Positions 1-8,538 of a DNA stretch of 64,000 nucleotides are shown here, piece by piece; within the stretch, counting starts at the first letter, position 1; each line of letters opens with the position of its first letter. The stretch spans positions 496,001 to 560,000 of the forward strand of contig NZ_JACIEI010000001.1 of the NCBI RefSeq assembly GCF_014196805.1. The letters run 5' to 3'. Made by a program: the position numbers and the translations under genes. The DNA is from Sulfitobacter undariae (GTDB lineage: Bacteria; Pseudomonadota; Alphaproteobacteria; Rhodobacterales; Rhodobacteraceae). The notes below the pieces were generated by a model that was not told the DNA's origin, made no database searches, and was given only the letters and a program-made list of their open reading frames with translations.

Positions 1-436
1 TCATACTGCCTTCAACATCTAGCGCAGTGATGGCGTTTGCCATAGTCTTTCCTGTTAGAAGGGCAGGTTGAGGGGCCTGCATCTTTTCTCCGCGGGCGGT
101 GTCCAGCAAGTGAATTGCGATGTCTGGTTTGTCTTCAGTAGGGTGCAAGGTGATGCCCATACCGACATCGTTGAGGCGCTGCACAGCACGCTCTAAAGCT
201 GCTTCAGCGCGCTTTAGTTTGCCGCCCAAAAAGGCAGGGGCACGTTGGACAATACCAATCGTGATGTCGGTTTTATGCCATCTGTAGAAGGGCTTGGCGC
301 AGGGCGCGTCTGGTGGGGCAGCGCAGGCGACAAGGCGGTAAAACGCTGTGTCATCCAATGCACCAGTGCTGTCCACATAGTCTTGGGCCTGCGCGGGGAA
401 TGCCGCGCAGGCCAGTAGGATCGTCAGATGTTTCAG
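1..436 (-). CDS. Secreted DUF2927-like protein, 3' part cut by window edge
   Basis: The frame reads from 436 to the left edge without a stop. It opens with a signal-peptide-like stretch (KHLTILLACAAFPAQAQ), so the product is probably periplasmic. The mature part has two Cys flanking a Pro-rich turn (CAAPPDAPC) and a later helix rich in Ala and Arg. This resembles the roseobacter DUF2927 family, which I recall only loosely. No ATG, GTG or TTG lies in frame ahead of the signal sequence. The only plausible start is the CTG at 434-436, which overlaps the stop of the MTA phosphorylase gene upstream, as in a translationally coupled pair. The function is unknown. Confidence 0.55.
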   Translation of the reverse strand, partial: MKHLTILLACAAFPAQAQDYVDSTGALDDTAFYRLVACAAPPDAPCAKPFYRWHKTDITIGIVQRAPAFLGGKLKRAEAALERAVQRLNDVGMGITLHPTEDKPDIAIHLLDTARGEKMQAPQPALLTGKTMANAITALDVEGSM

Positions 437-1305
437 AGCATCCGTCCAGCAACCGCATCCAGTTTGGCCATGACCGCAGGATCACGAGCTTCGGGGCTGG
501 TCATGATCGCGTATTCCAAAGCGCGGTCGCAACCATGCGGGCAGGGCGCGCGGGTGGCTCCCAGCAGGGCGGGAAGGCGGGCAACCAGATCACGGGCGTT
601 GGCGGCATTTCCCTGTAATGTTTTAATGATTTCAGTAACATCCACCTCGCCGTGATCGGGGTGCCAGCTGTCATAATCGGTGATCATCGCGACAGAAGCA
701 TAACACAGCTCGGCTTCGCGGGCGAGTTTCGCTTCGGGCATGTTGGTCATGCCAATCACATCCGCGCCCCAGCTGTTACGGTACATATTGCTTTCGGCCA
801 GCGTGGAAAATTGTGGCCCTTCCATCGCGAGATAAGTGCCGCCACGGTGCACGTTCACACCTGTTTCGCGGGCCGCAGTTTCACAGGCGTCTGACAGGCG
901 CTCACAGGTGGGATGGGCGACACTTACATGGGCCACACAGCCTGTCCCGAAGAAGGATTTTTCGCGGGCGAAAGTGCGGTCAATGAATTGATCTACAATC
1001 ACAAAATCCCCTGGTGCCATTTCCTCGCGGAACGAACCACAGGCGGAAACCGAGATGACATCGGTGCAGCCCAAACGCTTGAGCGCGTCGATGTTGGCGC
1101 GGTAGGGAACTGTTGTCGGAGAGTGCACATGGCCGCGTCCGTGGCGGGGCAGAAAGGCCATTTCAACGCCGCCCAAAGACCCTGTGAGAATAGCGTCAGA
1201 GGGGGCCCCCCAAGGGGTTTCTACGGTGGTCCATTGCGCGCCCTCAAGCCCGTCAATGTCATAGATGCCTGAGCCGCCGATTACGGCGATTTTGGTCGAG
1301 GTCAT
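433..1305 (-). CDS. mtnP: S-methyl-5'-thioadenosine phosphorylase
   Basis: This 290-residue cytosolic enzyme cleaves 5'-methylthioadenosine with phosphate to adenine and 5-methylthioribose-1-phosphate, recycling the by-product of polyamine and homoserine-lactone synthesis. It shows the purine nucleoside phosphorylase type 2 fold: an N-terminal phosphate loop (IGGSGIYDIDGL), the PRHGRGH segment, the AMEGPQFST motif and the TDYDSW base-binding loop, where the Asp favours 6-aminopurines. The start at 1305 (MTSTKIAV) was preferred to an in-frame ATG 19 codons upstream, because it begins right at the fold and a short purine-rich stretch lies before it. Length is normal for the family. The downstream partial gene overlaps its stop codon. 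Confidence 0.93.
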   Translation of the reverse strand: MTSTKIAVIGGSGIYDIDGLEGAQWTTVETPWGAPSDAILTGSLGGVEMAFLPRHGRGHVHSPTTVPYRANIDALKRLGCTDVISVSACGSFREEMAPGDFVIVDQFIDRTFAREKSFFGTGCVAHVSVAHPTCERLSDACETAARETGVNVHRGGTYLAMEGPQFSTLAESNMYRNSWGADVIGMTNMPEAKLAREAELCYASVAMITDYDSWHPDHGEVDVTEIIKTLQGNAANARDLVARLPALLGATRAPCPHGCDRALEYAIMTSPEARDPAVMAKLDAVAGRML

Positions 1306-1398
1306 GGGGGTATCCTTTGGTCGGTTTCGAGGGATGGTGGCGCGGTGCAAAGGGTAATGCAACCAGACAATTTACACGATTTGGGGAGGGTGCCCTGC

Positions 1399-1425
1399 GT
1401 ACACCGTCTGTACACCCCCCGTACA
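1399..1425. repeat. Three GTACA repeats at exact 11-base spacing
   Basis: GTACA occurs at 1399-1403, 1410-1414 and 1421-1425. The copies lie one helical turn apart in the space between the divergent mtnP and SulP genes. Equal phasing suggests a multimeric operator for one or both genes. The rest of the 249-base gap has no clear promoter. No regulator is identified. Confidence 0.35.
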
Positions 1426-1554
1426 GCACGTGCGACGTTGCCGAAAATCAAGGGCGCGCGCCCCAGTTTTTTCTCTGCGGCTTCCTTTCTGTGTGCACAT
1501 GGTCTAGGTGCAGCGCAAAGATATTCCCCCGATCCCCCCGCAGGAGAGCCTATA

Positions 1555-3222
1555 GTGCGTGCTACATTTCGTAATTTTACCAAAAACCTGACCCCGAAAG
1601 ACGTGACCGATTTGCGTTGGATGGGCGAGGATGGTTTTTCTGTTTCGCGCATGCGGATTGAATTGCTGTCGGGCCTGACCGTGGCGCTGGCGCTGGTGCC
1701 AGAGGCGGTTGCCTTTGCCTTTGTCGCGGGGGTGCATCCGCTGGTGGGGCTTTATGCGGCGTTTTTGGTGGGGCTGATTACGGCGTTGATCGGGGGCCGT
1801 CCGGGCATGATTTCGGGCGCGACGGGTGCTTTGGCGGTGGTGATGGTGGCCTTGGTCGCCCAGCACGGGGTGGAATACCTGTTCGCCACGGTTGTGTTGA
1901 TGGGGATTTTGCAAATTTTTGCAGGTGTGATGCAATGGGGCAAGTTCATCCGTTTGGTGCCGCATCCTGTGATGTTGGGTTTTGTGAACGGTTTGGCGAT
2001 TGTGATTTTTCTGGCGCAAATGGGCCAGTTCAAAGTACCCGGGAGCATGGTGGATACGGGCCACGGCATGTCGGGCGGTGAATGGCTGTCTGGGACGCCG
2101 ATGTTTCTGATGCTGGCGCTGGTGGCGGCGACGATGGCGATCATTTGGGTGATGCCACGGGTGACCAAGCTGATCCCTGCGCCACTGGCGGGAATTGGTA
2201 TTGTCGCGGCTGTGGTGATTTTCACGGGCATGGATGTGCCACGTGTGGGTGATCTGGCCTCTATCCAAGGCGGCTTGCCGAGCTTCCACAACCCGTTTGG
2301 TACAGGTGAAGGCATTTATGGCACAGCGCTGGCGCCGATGAATCTGGAAACTCTGTACATCATCGCGCCTTATGCAGTGATCTTGGCGGCGATTGGTCTG
2401 ATTGAAAGTCTGCTGACGCTGAACCTTGTGGGCGACATGACGGGCAAGCGCGGCGGTGCTTCGCAGGAATGTATCGCGCAGGGCGTGGCCAATACGGTCA
2501 CGGGGTTCTTTGGCGGTATGGGTGGTTGTGCGATGATCGGCCAGTCGATGATCAACGTGAAATCCGGCGGCCGTACGCGTGTCGCGGGTATCGCGGCGGC
2601 GATGTTCTTGCTTGTGTTCATCGTGCTTGCAGCCCCGTTGATCGAACTGATCCCGCTGGCCGCATTGGTGGGTGTGATGTTCATGGTGGTGATCGGGACC
2701 TTTGCGTGGAACAGCCTGACCATCTTGCGCAAAGTGCCTTTGATTGATGCCTTTGTGATCCTTTTGGTGACGGTTGTGACGGTTTATGAGGATCTGGCGG
2801 TTGCCGTTGTTGTCGGCGTGATCGTGAGCGCATTGGCCTATGCGTGGGGCAATGCAAAGCGCATCCATGCCAAGGTAAGCACCACTGATGACGGGGCCAA
2901 AGTCTATGAGATTCAAGGCCCATTGTTCTTTGGGTCTGCGGAAGGCTTTTCGGAATTGTTTGACGTTGCGAATGATCCGGCCTTGGTGATCATTGATTTC
3001 ATGGACAGCCGTGTGGCGGATCAATCTGCGTTGCAAGCGATTGAGGCGATTGCCGCCAAATATAACAGTACAGGCAAGCGGATTGAGCTGCGCCACCTGA
3101 GCCGTGATTGCCATGCGTTATTGAATAAGGCGGGCCATTTGATTGTCGATAGTGATGATGACCCAGAATATCAGGTTGCCGCGAACTATAGTGTTCAGAC
3201 GGGCATTCTGGGCAGCCACTAG
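1555..3222 (+). CDS. SulP-family anion transporter with STAS domain
   Basis: This is an inner-membrane permease of 555 residues. The family (SLC26/SulP) carries sulfate, bicarbonate or dicarboxylates. The first ~400 residues hold the hydrophobic transport core, starting with the conserved ALALVPEAVAFAFVAG segment. It continues through the glycine-rich GGRPGMISGATGA loop and the QGVANTVTGFFGG region. The last ~110 residues form a cytosolic STAS domain. The frame is open further upstream, but GTG at 1555 is preceded by GGAG at a good distance and gives a normal N-terminus; ATG at 1621 is the alternative. The substrate cannot be told from sequence. No carbonic anhydrase or sulfate-assimilation gene is adjacent. 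Confidence 0.88.
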   Translation: MRATFRNFTKNLTPKDVTDLRWMGEDGFSVSRMRIELLSGLTVALALVPEAVAFAFVAGVHPLVGLYAAFLVGLITALIGGRPGMISGATGALAVVMVALVAQHGVEYLFATVVLMGILQIFAGVMQWGKFIRLVPHPVMLGFVNGLAIVIFLAQMGQFKVPGSMVDTGHGMSGGEWLSGTPMFLMLALVAATMAIIWVMPRVTKLIPAPLAGIGIVAAVVIFTGMDVPRVGDLASIQGGLPSFHNPFGTGEGIYGTALAPMNLETLYIIAPYAVILAAIGLIESLLTLNLVGDMTGKRGGASQECIAQGVANTVTGFFGGMGGCAMIGQSMINVKSGGRTRVAGIAAAMFLLVFIVLAAPLIELIPLAALVGVMFMVVIGTFAWNSLTILRKVPLIDAFVILLVTVVTVYEDLAVAVVVGVIVSALAYAWGNAKRIHAKVSTTDDGAKVYEIQGPLFFGSAEGFSELFDVANDPALVIIDFMDSRVADQSALQAIEAIAAKYNSTGKRIELRHLSRDCHALLNKAGHLIVDSDDDPEYQVAANYSVQTGILGSH

Positions 3223-3242
3223 ACCCTAGCGCGCCAAAAATA

Positions 3243-3283
3243 CCGCACGGCATGTCTGTCTAATGAGCTGATTTGCCGTGCGG
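3243..3283. terminator. Hairpin downstream of SulP gene
   Basis: A perfect 10-base inverted repeat (CCGCACGGCA at 3243-3252, TGCCGTGCGG at 3274-3283) flanks a 21-base loop just past the SulP stop. No T-run follows, so it may be a processing or Rho-assisted terminator rather than a classic intrinsic one. The rest of the gap is AT-rich, with a TTGACA at 3347-3352 that could be the -35 box for the next gene. Confidence 0.45.
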
Positions 3284-3413
3284 ATATAGCTGTGTTTCCG
3301 ATCGCTGTCGGAAATGCATCACAATTGTGACTTATAAATCTTAATTTTGACATAATTCGTATTTATTCTTAATGCTTAGAAAAAAAACAAAAAATTATTG
3401 AGCGCGAGAAAAA

Positions 3414-4493
3414 ATGGCCTTCCTATATGTCTATAGCCCCAGTGATTTTGTCACAGGGTTGCCCAACGAATACGGTGCCAGTGCTGCCGGCAGTCCAACA
3501 TTTACATTAACCTTGAAGGCCGGTGCCGTACCGACTTTGATTGAGGTGACGGATAATGACAGCAAGTTTGACGAATTAGACACGACGCAAGAGTTGACCA
3601 ATGCGGTGGACATTGATGGGGTGACGTTAGCTGCTGGAACAAGCATTCACACGGCTTATGATCTGATCAACACCACCACAGGGCACAAAGTGACCAGCCT
3701 GCATTTTGGCGGGGACGGGTATCAGCAAGGGGCCGTTGATGGTTTGGTATCTACCGTCGAACTGGTGCCCGGCACAGCATATACATTCGACACCGAACGA
3801 ACTTCGGTTAATCAAGAAAATTACTACGACGATTACGTAGCTTGTTTTACAGCAGGGACACGTATTGCGACGCAACGCGGTCTGGTGAATGTTGAATGTT
3901 TACGAGTAGGGGATCTGCTTGAGACAGCGGACCACGGATTTCAGCCGCTTCGGTTGGTTTTACACCGCCAAATTCCATCGGAGGAACTGCATGCCAAGCC
4001 AAACTTGCTGCCTGTCTTGATTTCCCAAGGGGCGTTGGGGATGGGGCTTCCTGTGCGTGATTTACAGGTTTCACCGCAGCATCGGTTTGTCGCCAATTCT
4101 CCTATTGTTGCGCGGATGTTTGACCAAGCCGAGGTCTTGGTGGCGGCTAAGAAGTTGACGGCATTGTCAGGCATCTATGTCGACAAGAACGTCGAGGATG
4201 TCACTTATTTTCATTTGGTGATGGACCGCCATGAAATTCTGTTTGCAGAAAACGCCCCAACCGAGAGCTTCTATAGTGGGCCAATGGCGATTGCTGGCCT
4301 AAGCGCAGAGGCGCGCGATGAGATGGAGGCGATTTTTCCAGAGCTGTTGGACGTTGAAACGCTGCCTTGTGCGGTGCGCGAAATGCCGAGTGGCAAGCTA
4401 CAGCGCAAATTGGTGGAACGGCATTGCCGCAACGAAAAACCTGTTTTCTTCGCTGCGGAATGGTTTCCAAACACGATGGCCAAAGCGTCTTAA
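3414..4493 (+). CDS. Hint-domain protein
   Basis: This protein of 359 residues has no signal peptide. Residues 1-140 look beta-rich and acidic and match nothing I recognise. A Hint (Hedgehog/intein) domain starts at Cys144 in the motif ACFTAGTRI, continues with VECLRVGDLLETADHG, and has a block-B-like SPQHRFV. It ends near the segment HEILFAENAPTESF. Hint domains can self-cleave, and stand-alone versions without a homing endonuclease are common in roseobacters, often attached to secreted RTX-type proteins. The upstream 80 bases are strikingly AT-rich compared with the flanking genes, which suggests a strong or acquired promoter. The last four bases overlap the convergent flavin reductase gene. 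Whether this copy cleaves itself is unknown. Confidence 0.78.
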   Translation: MAFLYVYSPSDFVTGLPNEYGASAAGSPTFTLTLKAGAVPTLIEVTDNDSKFDELDTTQELTNAVDIDGVTLAAGTSIHTAYDLINTTTGHKVTSLHFGGDGYQQGAVDGLVSTVELVPGTAYTFDTERTSVNQENYYDDYVACFTAGTRIATQRGLVNVECLRVGDLLETADHGFQPLRLVLHRQIPSEELHAKPNLLPVLISQGALGMGLPVRDLQVSPQHRFVANSPIVARMFDQAEVLVAAKKLTALSGIYVDKNVEDVTYFHLVMDRHEILFAENAPTESFYSGPMAIAGLSAEARDEMEAIFPELLDVETLPCAVREMPSGKLQRKLVERHCRNEKPVFFAAEWFPNTMAKAS

Positions 4494-5095
4494 TCGTCCG
4501 GGCGGATGATCTCGAACACGTCGCGCACGGCGGTGTAGTCGCGGTATCCCAAACGGCTGAGCGGGACATAGCGGGTCACGTCATAGCGGCCTTCGGCCAG
4601 GCAATCATCGCGGATGTGTACGCCGATGACTTCGCCAAAGCAGACAAAATTTGCAGCGCCTTCGATTTGCACGATTTGGGTCATGCGGCACTCAAACGCG
4701 GCAGGGGCATTGCCGACACGGGCGCAGGCGATTTCACCGCATTCGGCTTTTTCAATGCCTGCATGGGCGAATTCGTCGGTGCCATGGGGTAATGTGGCGG
4801 ATGATTTGTTCATGGCATCAGCGGCGGCATATTCTACGACATTGACGCAAAACACGCCTGTTTCGCGGATATTGGCGATGGAATCTTTGGTGCCGTCCAC
4901 ATCGTCTTTCACCCCTGTTGAGGCAAACATGACTTGCGGCGGGACATAGGCCACAGCGTTAAAGAAGGAATAGGGGGCGATGTTGTCACGGCCTTGGGCG
5001 TCGCGGGTGGAAATCCAGCCGATGGGGCGGGGCGTGACGATGGCGTTGAACGGGTTATGCGGTAGGCCGTGGCCATCTGCGGGGCGATAAAACAT
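4490..5095 (-). CDS. Flavin reductase family protein (FMN-binding split barrel)
   Basis: This is a 201-residue cytosolic FMN-binding protein. The family signature lies at the N-terminus (NAIVTPRPIGWIST), followed by NIAPYSFFNAVAYVPP, which forms the flavin pocket, and by the KDSIANIRETGVFCVNVV helix-strand. Members either reduce flavin for a two-component oxygenase or are uncharacterised stress proteins. No oxygenase is adjacent. The start at 5095 (MFYRPADG) was chosen because the family begins here; the frame is open further upstream but lacks homology-like sequence. It is convergent with the Hint gene and divergent from the acetyltransferase gene. Confidence 0.85.
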   Translation of the reverse strand: MFYRPADGHGLPHNPFNAIVTPRPIGWISTRDAQGRDNIAPYSFFNAVAYVPPQVMFASTGVKDDVDGTKDSIANIRETGVFCVNVVEYAAADAMNKSSATLPHGTDEFAHAGIEKAECGEIACARVGNAPAAFECRMTQIVQIEGAANFVCFGEVIGVHIRDDCLAEGRYDVTRYVPLSRLGYRDYTAVRDVFEIIRPDD

Positions 5096-5184
5096 GTGGT
5101 GCGCCTTTATTGTTGCGATTGAAAACAGAGCTAGCGCCATGATAGGGCGCTGACCAGTAGAAAACCCGTTGGAGTATTGCGCCT

Positions 5185-5670
5185 GTGTACGACCTAGCCG
5201 CTGAGGCGCCTGAGGACCTTTGGGAGGTTGAGGCGCTGTATGATACGTGTTTCGCCCCCGGACGCACGGCGCTGTCCTCGTACCGATTGCGCGAAGGTGT
5301 GCCCCCTGTCGCGGGGCTGAGCATGGTTGCGCGGGATGAATTGGGGATTCTGGCAGGGGCAATCCGGTTTTGGCCCGTTCTGGTGGGCGGGCATCAGGCG
5401 TTGTTGTTGGGGCCAGTTGCGGTGCATCCGACACGGCAAGGCGAAGGGCTGGGTGGTTTGTTGATTGAGACATCGCTGGCGCAAGCAGGGCCGCAGGGCT
5501 GGGACCGTGTGATGTTGGTGGGCGATGCGCCGTATTACTGTCGCTATGGGTTCACGCGGCTGGAGGATGTGATCATGCCGCCTCCCACCAACCCCGACCG
5601 TGTGTTGGGCCGTGCATTGAGCGAGGCTGCGTGGGATGGTATTACCGGAGAGGTGACGCGGGTGTGTTGA
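5185..5670 (+). CDS. GNAT-family N-acetyltransferase
   Basis: This protein of 161 residues transfers an acetyl group from acetyl-CoA to an unknown amine. The acetyl-CoA pyrophosphate loop is visible as VAVHPTRQGEGLGGLLIE (motif A). It is followed by a helix and the VGDAPYYCRYGFTR segment, typical of the YhbS-like subgroup. The start is GTG at 5185 with GGAG at 5171-5174. It is divergently oriented from the flavin reductase and followed by the EcsC gene after 44 bases, so these two plus genes may be cotranscribed. Confidence 0.85.
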   Translation: MYDLAAEAPEDLWEVEALYDTCFAPGRTALSSYRLREGVPPVAGLSMVARDELGILAGAIRFWPVLVGGHQALLLGPVAVHPTRQGEGLGGLLIETSLAQAGPQGWDRVMLVGDAPYYCRYGFTRLEDVIMPPPTNPDRVLGRALSEAAWDGITGEVTRVC

Positions 5671-5714
5671 AATTGGCATCACATCGTCCCACATTGAATG
5701 TGAAGGAGATTTAG

Positions 5715-6479
5715 ATGCCCCAAGAAAAGCTGCCTGTTAAGATTGACGTAGAAGCCGAGTTGGAAGCGATTGCACGGCGCTACAAAGGCGCAAGTGGTGT
5801 CGGGATCAGCGTTTTGAACCTGATCGGCGGTCATGCAGAAAGCCTGTTGGATAAGTTGCCTGCCAAGGTGCGCAACCAGCTGGACAGTGCGACTGAACGG
5901 GCGTTGAACCATGCGTTGACAGCGGCCCATAAAAGCCGTGGCCATGTACCCGATCAGGCATCTTGGTTGAACTCGGCTGTGTCAGCGGCGTTGGGTGCTG
6001 CGGGTGGCGCGGGGGGATTGCCCACAGCTTTGGCTGAATTGCCTATCACCACGACGCTTTTGTTACGGGTGATTGAGGGTGTTGCGGTTGAATACGGGTT
6101 TGATCCTGAATCGGAATCTGTGCAGTTTGACTGTGTGCGGGTGTTTTCTGCGGCGGGGCCTTTGGCGGATGACGATGGATCGGATCTGGCGTTTTTGACA
6201 ACACGGCTGGCGTTGTCGGGCAAGGCTGTGCAGGCGATCGTCCACAAAGTTGCGCCCAAGCTGGCGGTTGTGATGGGCCAAAAACTGGCTGCGCAAACGG
6301 TGCCTGTGTTGGGTGCGGTTGCAGGGGCGGCGACGAATTACGCCTATACCAGCTATTATGAAGACATGGCGCATGTGCATTTTGGGCTGCGCAAGCTGGC
6401 GATTGATGCGGATATCGTACCAGAAGAGTTGAACAAACGTTTGGCGCAAAAGATGCAGGCGATTACCTTGCGGGAGTGA
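5715..6479 (+). CDS. EcsC family protein
   Basis: This is a 254-residue protein with a strong ribosome-binding site (GAAGGAG, 5702-5708). It is recognised as an EcsC family member from the helical N-terminus, the glycine/alanine-rich central stretch (AALGAAGGAGGLPTALAELP, near residues 91-110) and the C-terminal segment with PVLGAVAGAATNYAYTSYY, which may insert in or lie against the membrane. EcsC was named from the Bacillus ecs ABC-transporter operon, but its molecular role is unknown. No ABC transporter genes of the Ecs type are nearby. Confidence 0.8.
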   Translation: MPQEKLPVKIDVEAELEAIARRYKGASGVGISVLNLIGGHAESLLDKLPAKVRNQLDSATERALNHALTAAHKSRGHVPDQASWLNSAVSAALGAAGGAGGLPTALAELPITTTLLLRVIEGVAVEYGFDPESESVQFDCVRVFSAAGPLADDDGSDLAFLTTRLALSGKAVQAIVHKVAPKLAVVMGQKLAAQTVPVLGAVAGAATNYAYTSYYEDMAHVHFGLRKLAIDADIVPEELNKRLAQKMQAITLRE

Positions 6480-6518
6480 TGCAACTAGGTCATCATGAGC
6501 GGATTAAGGGAGTTTGTT

Positions 6519-6761
6519 ATGATCCGTTCGTTTGTTTTTCTTGTTGCCCTGAGTGTCGCCGCTTTGCCAGCCAGTGCCGAAGTCCGTTTTGGCAAAAATG
6601 TCCGCGTGGGCGGGCATGATGCATCAAACCAGACCTTTGATAAGAACAATCGGGGTAAATATATTATCCACGATAAAGAGCCCAAAAATCCGGGCTGTGT
6701 GATCCGCAAGAATAAAGACGGCTCACAGACCAAAGTCTGTAATCTCAAAAAGAAAAACTAG
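6519..6761 (+). CDS. Small secreted basic protein
   Basis: This is an 80-residue protein with a clear signal peptide (MIRSFVFLVALSVAALPASA, then cleavage before Glu). The mature ~60 residues are rich in Lys, Asn and Asp, contain two Cys (GCVIRK and KVCNLKK) that could form a disulfide, and end in a run of lysines. The start at 6519 is supported by AAGGGAG about six bases upstream; an ATG eight codons earlier is less likely. It is probably a periplasmic or exported cationic protein. I know no family for it. Confidence 0.65.
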   Translation: MIRSFVFLVALSVAALPASAEVRFGKNVRVGGHDASNQTFDKNNRGKYIIHDKEPKNPGCVIRKNKDGSQTKVCNLKKKN

Positions 6762-6769
6762 AATAACCG

Positions 6770-7849
6770 CTAGTGGCCGATGCTTTCGGGGGCCACGGTG
6801 GTGGCTTGGAACACCGCAAACACCTGAGCGCCCTCGTGTAGGCCAAGCGTGGTCACGGCGCGGCGGGTAATACGGGCCAGCAGGATATCTGTGCCCGCTT
6901 GTAGGGCTACGGCAACACCCGGGCCGGTGCCTTGGCGGATGCTTTGTACTGTGACGGGCAGGACGTTTAGCGCGCTCAGACCCTCGGGGCGCTGGGTGGC
7001 CAGTAACACATCTTGGGCCATGATGCGCAGGCGCACACGGCTGCCTACGGCGGCTTGAACGCCTGGCAGCTCTAGCATACCTGCGCTGATGCGCAGTTGC
7101 GACAGGCCGTCATCGGCGTGGCTGATGACTTCGGCTTCGATCACCGCGCCTGCCTCGCGCACACCCAGCAACGGCACGGCGGCAGGGTCTGCCATGACAT
7201 CGCGCAGCGGGCCTTGGGTGGCGATGCGCCCCTCTTTGAGCAGCACCAGCGTATCCGCGAGGCGGGTAATTTCATCTACCGCGTGGCTGACATAGATGAT
7301 CCGCAGACCTAGCGGGCCATCGCGCAGATGCTCAAGGTAGGGCAGGATTTCCTGTTTGCGGGCGCCATCGAGGCTTGCCAGTGGTTCGTCCATCAGCAAC
7401 ATGCGCGGCGCGCTGAGCAAGGCGCGGCCAAGGGCGACCCGTTGCTTTTCGCCGCCCGACAGGGTCGCGGGGGCGCGGGTCAGAAGGGGCGACAGGCCCA
7501 GCAAATCAATCACATCAGCGCGGGGTGTTTTCACGCCGCGTGGGGCGTAACGCGTGCCAAAATCAAGGTTTTGCGCGACATTGAGATGGGGAAACAGGCG
7601 GGCATCTTGGAACACTGCGCCAAAGCGGCGTTTATGCGGTGGGATGTGGATGCCGCGTGCGGTATCCATCAGGGTCTCACCGTCGATCTCCAGCAGCCCT
7701 TCGTCGGGCCGCAGCAGGCCAGCCACAGCATTGATCACGGTGCTTTTGCCAGCGCCCGAGCGGCCAAACAGGGCAGTAATGCCAGCGCCTGCTGTCATCT
7801 CCATATCAAGGGTGAAACCGCCGAAGCTATGTTTGAGGCGCAGCTTCAT
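6770..7849 (-). CDS. modC: Molybdate ABC transporter ATP-binding protein
   Basis: This ATPase of 359 residues energises molybdate import. It shows Walker A (GRSGAGKST), Q-loop (FQDARLFPH), signature LSGGEKQR, Walker B (LLMDEPLASLD) and the switch His (SHAVDE). The C-terminal ~120 residues form the Mop/TOBE molybdate-binding domain typical of ModC, which can give feedback inhibition. The start at 7849 gives the standard N-terminus and overlaps the modB stop by four bases (7846-7849), so translation is coupled. It is the last gene of modABC. Confidence 0.93.
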   Translation of the reverse strand: MKLRLKHSFGGFTLDMEMTAGAGITALFGRSGAGKSTVINAVAGLLRPDEGLLEIDGETLMDTARGIHIPPHKRRFGAVFQDARLFPHLNVAQNLDFGTRYAPRGVKTPRADVIDLLGLSPLLTRAPATLSGGEKQRVALGRALLSAPRMLLMDEPLASLDGARKQEILPYLEHLRDGPLGLRIIYVSHAVDEITRLADTLVLLKEGRIATQGPLRDVMADPAAVPLLGVREAGAVIEAEVISHADDGLSQLRISAGMLELPGVQAAVGSRVRLRIMAQDVLLATQRPEGLSALNVLPVTVQSIRQGTGPGVAVALQAGTDILLARITRRAVTTLGLHEGAQVFAVFQATTVAPESIGH

Positions 7850-8538
7850 GCGGTGCCTGCAATGCGTGCCGCGACGCGGCGGGCAAGGAATTCTGAAAGG
7901 AAAACCGCCCCCAAGGCGACAGCACAAGACAACAGTGCCATCGCTGCCGCAGCGCCTTCACCGCCCGGGATTTGTAGGGCCGTCCAAATGGCGATGGGCA
8001 GGGTTTGGGTTTGGCCCGGAATGTTGGCGACAAAAGTGATGGTTGCCCCGAATTCGCCCATTGCCTTGGCAAACCCCATGACCGCGCCTGCAAGGATGCC
8101 GGGGGTGATTAGGGGCAGGGTAACGCGGAAGAATATACCGATGCGCGATGCGCCCAAAGTGGCTGCTGCTTGCTCCAGCTTGGGGTCCACGGCCTCAATC
8201 GCGAGGCGCATGGCGCGGACCATCAGCGGAAAGCCCATGACAATCGCGGCCAGCACCGCGCCTGTCCATTTAAACGCCAGTGTCAGGCCGATGGCCCCCA
8301 GCGCGGCCCCTGCAGGTGCATTGGGGGAAAAGAGAACCAGCAGGATATACCCCGTCACAACAGGCGGCAGGACCAGTGGTAAATGCACCAGCGCGTTGAG
8401 CAGCGATTTGCCCCAAAAATCACGCCGCGCAAGTATCCATGCCATCCATAAGGCAAGCGGCACAGCGATGAACGTGGCCCAGAGCGCCACCCATAGCGAC
8501 AGGCGCAAGGCATCCCAAGCCACGGCGTCCAGCGTCAT
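7846..8538 (-). CDS. modB: Molybdate ABC transporter permease
   Basis: This is a 230-residue inner-membrane subunit with five or more hydrophobic segments. It carries the permease EAA loop in the form EQAAATLGASRIGIFFRVTLP, which docks on ModC. The segment FAKAMGEFGATITFVANIPG is highly characteristic of ModB and distinguishes it from sulfate permeases. It overlaps modA upstream and modC downstream by four bases each. Confidence 0.93.
   Translation of the reverse strand: MTLDAVAWDALRLSLWVALWATFIAVPLALWMAWILARRDFWGKSLLNALVHLPLVLPPVVTGYILLVLFSPNAPAGAALGAIGLTLAFKWTGAVLAAIVMGFPLMVRAMRLAIEAVDPKLEQAAATLGASRIGIFFRVTLPLITPGILAGAVMGFAKAMGEFGATITFVANIPGQTQTLPIAIWTALQIPGGEGAAAAMALLSCAVALGAVFLSEFLARRVAARIAGTA

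Noticed and set aside
1504..3114. A 536-codon open frame on the minus strand, His/Arg/Gln-rich.
   Set aside because: It lies antisense to the SulP gene, has low-complexity composition typical of reverse-strand shadows, and has no known domain.
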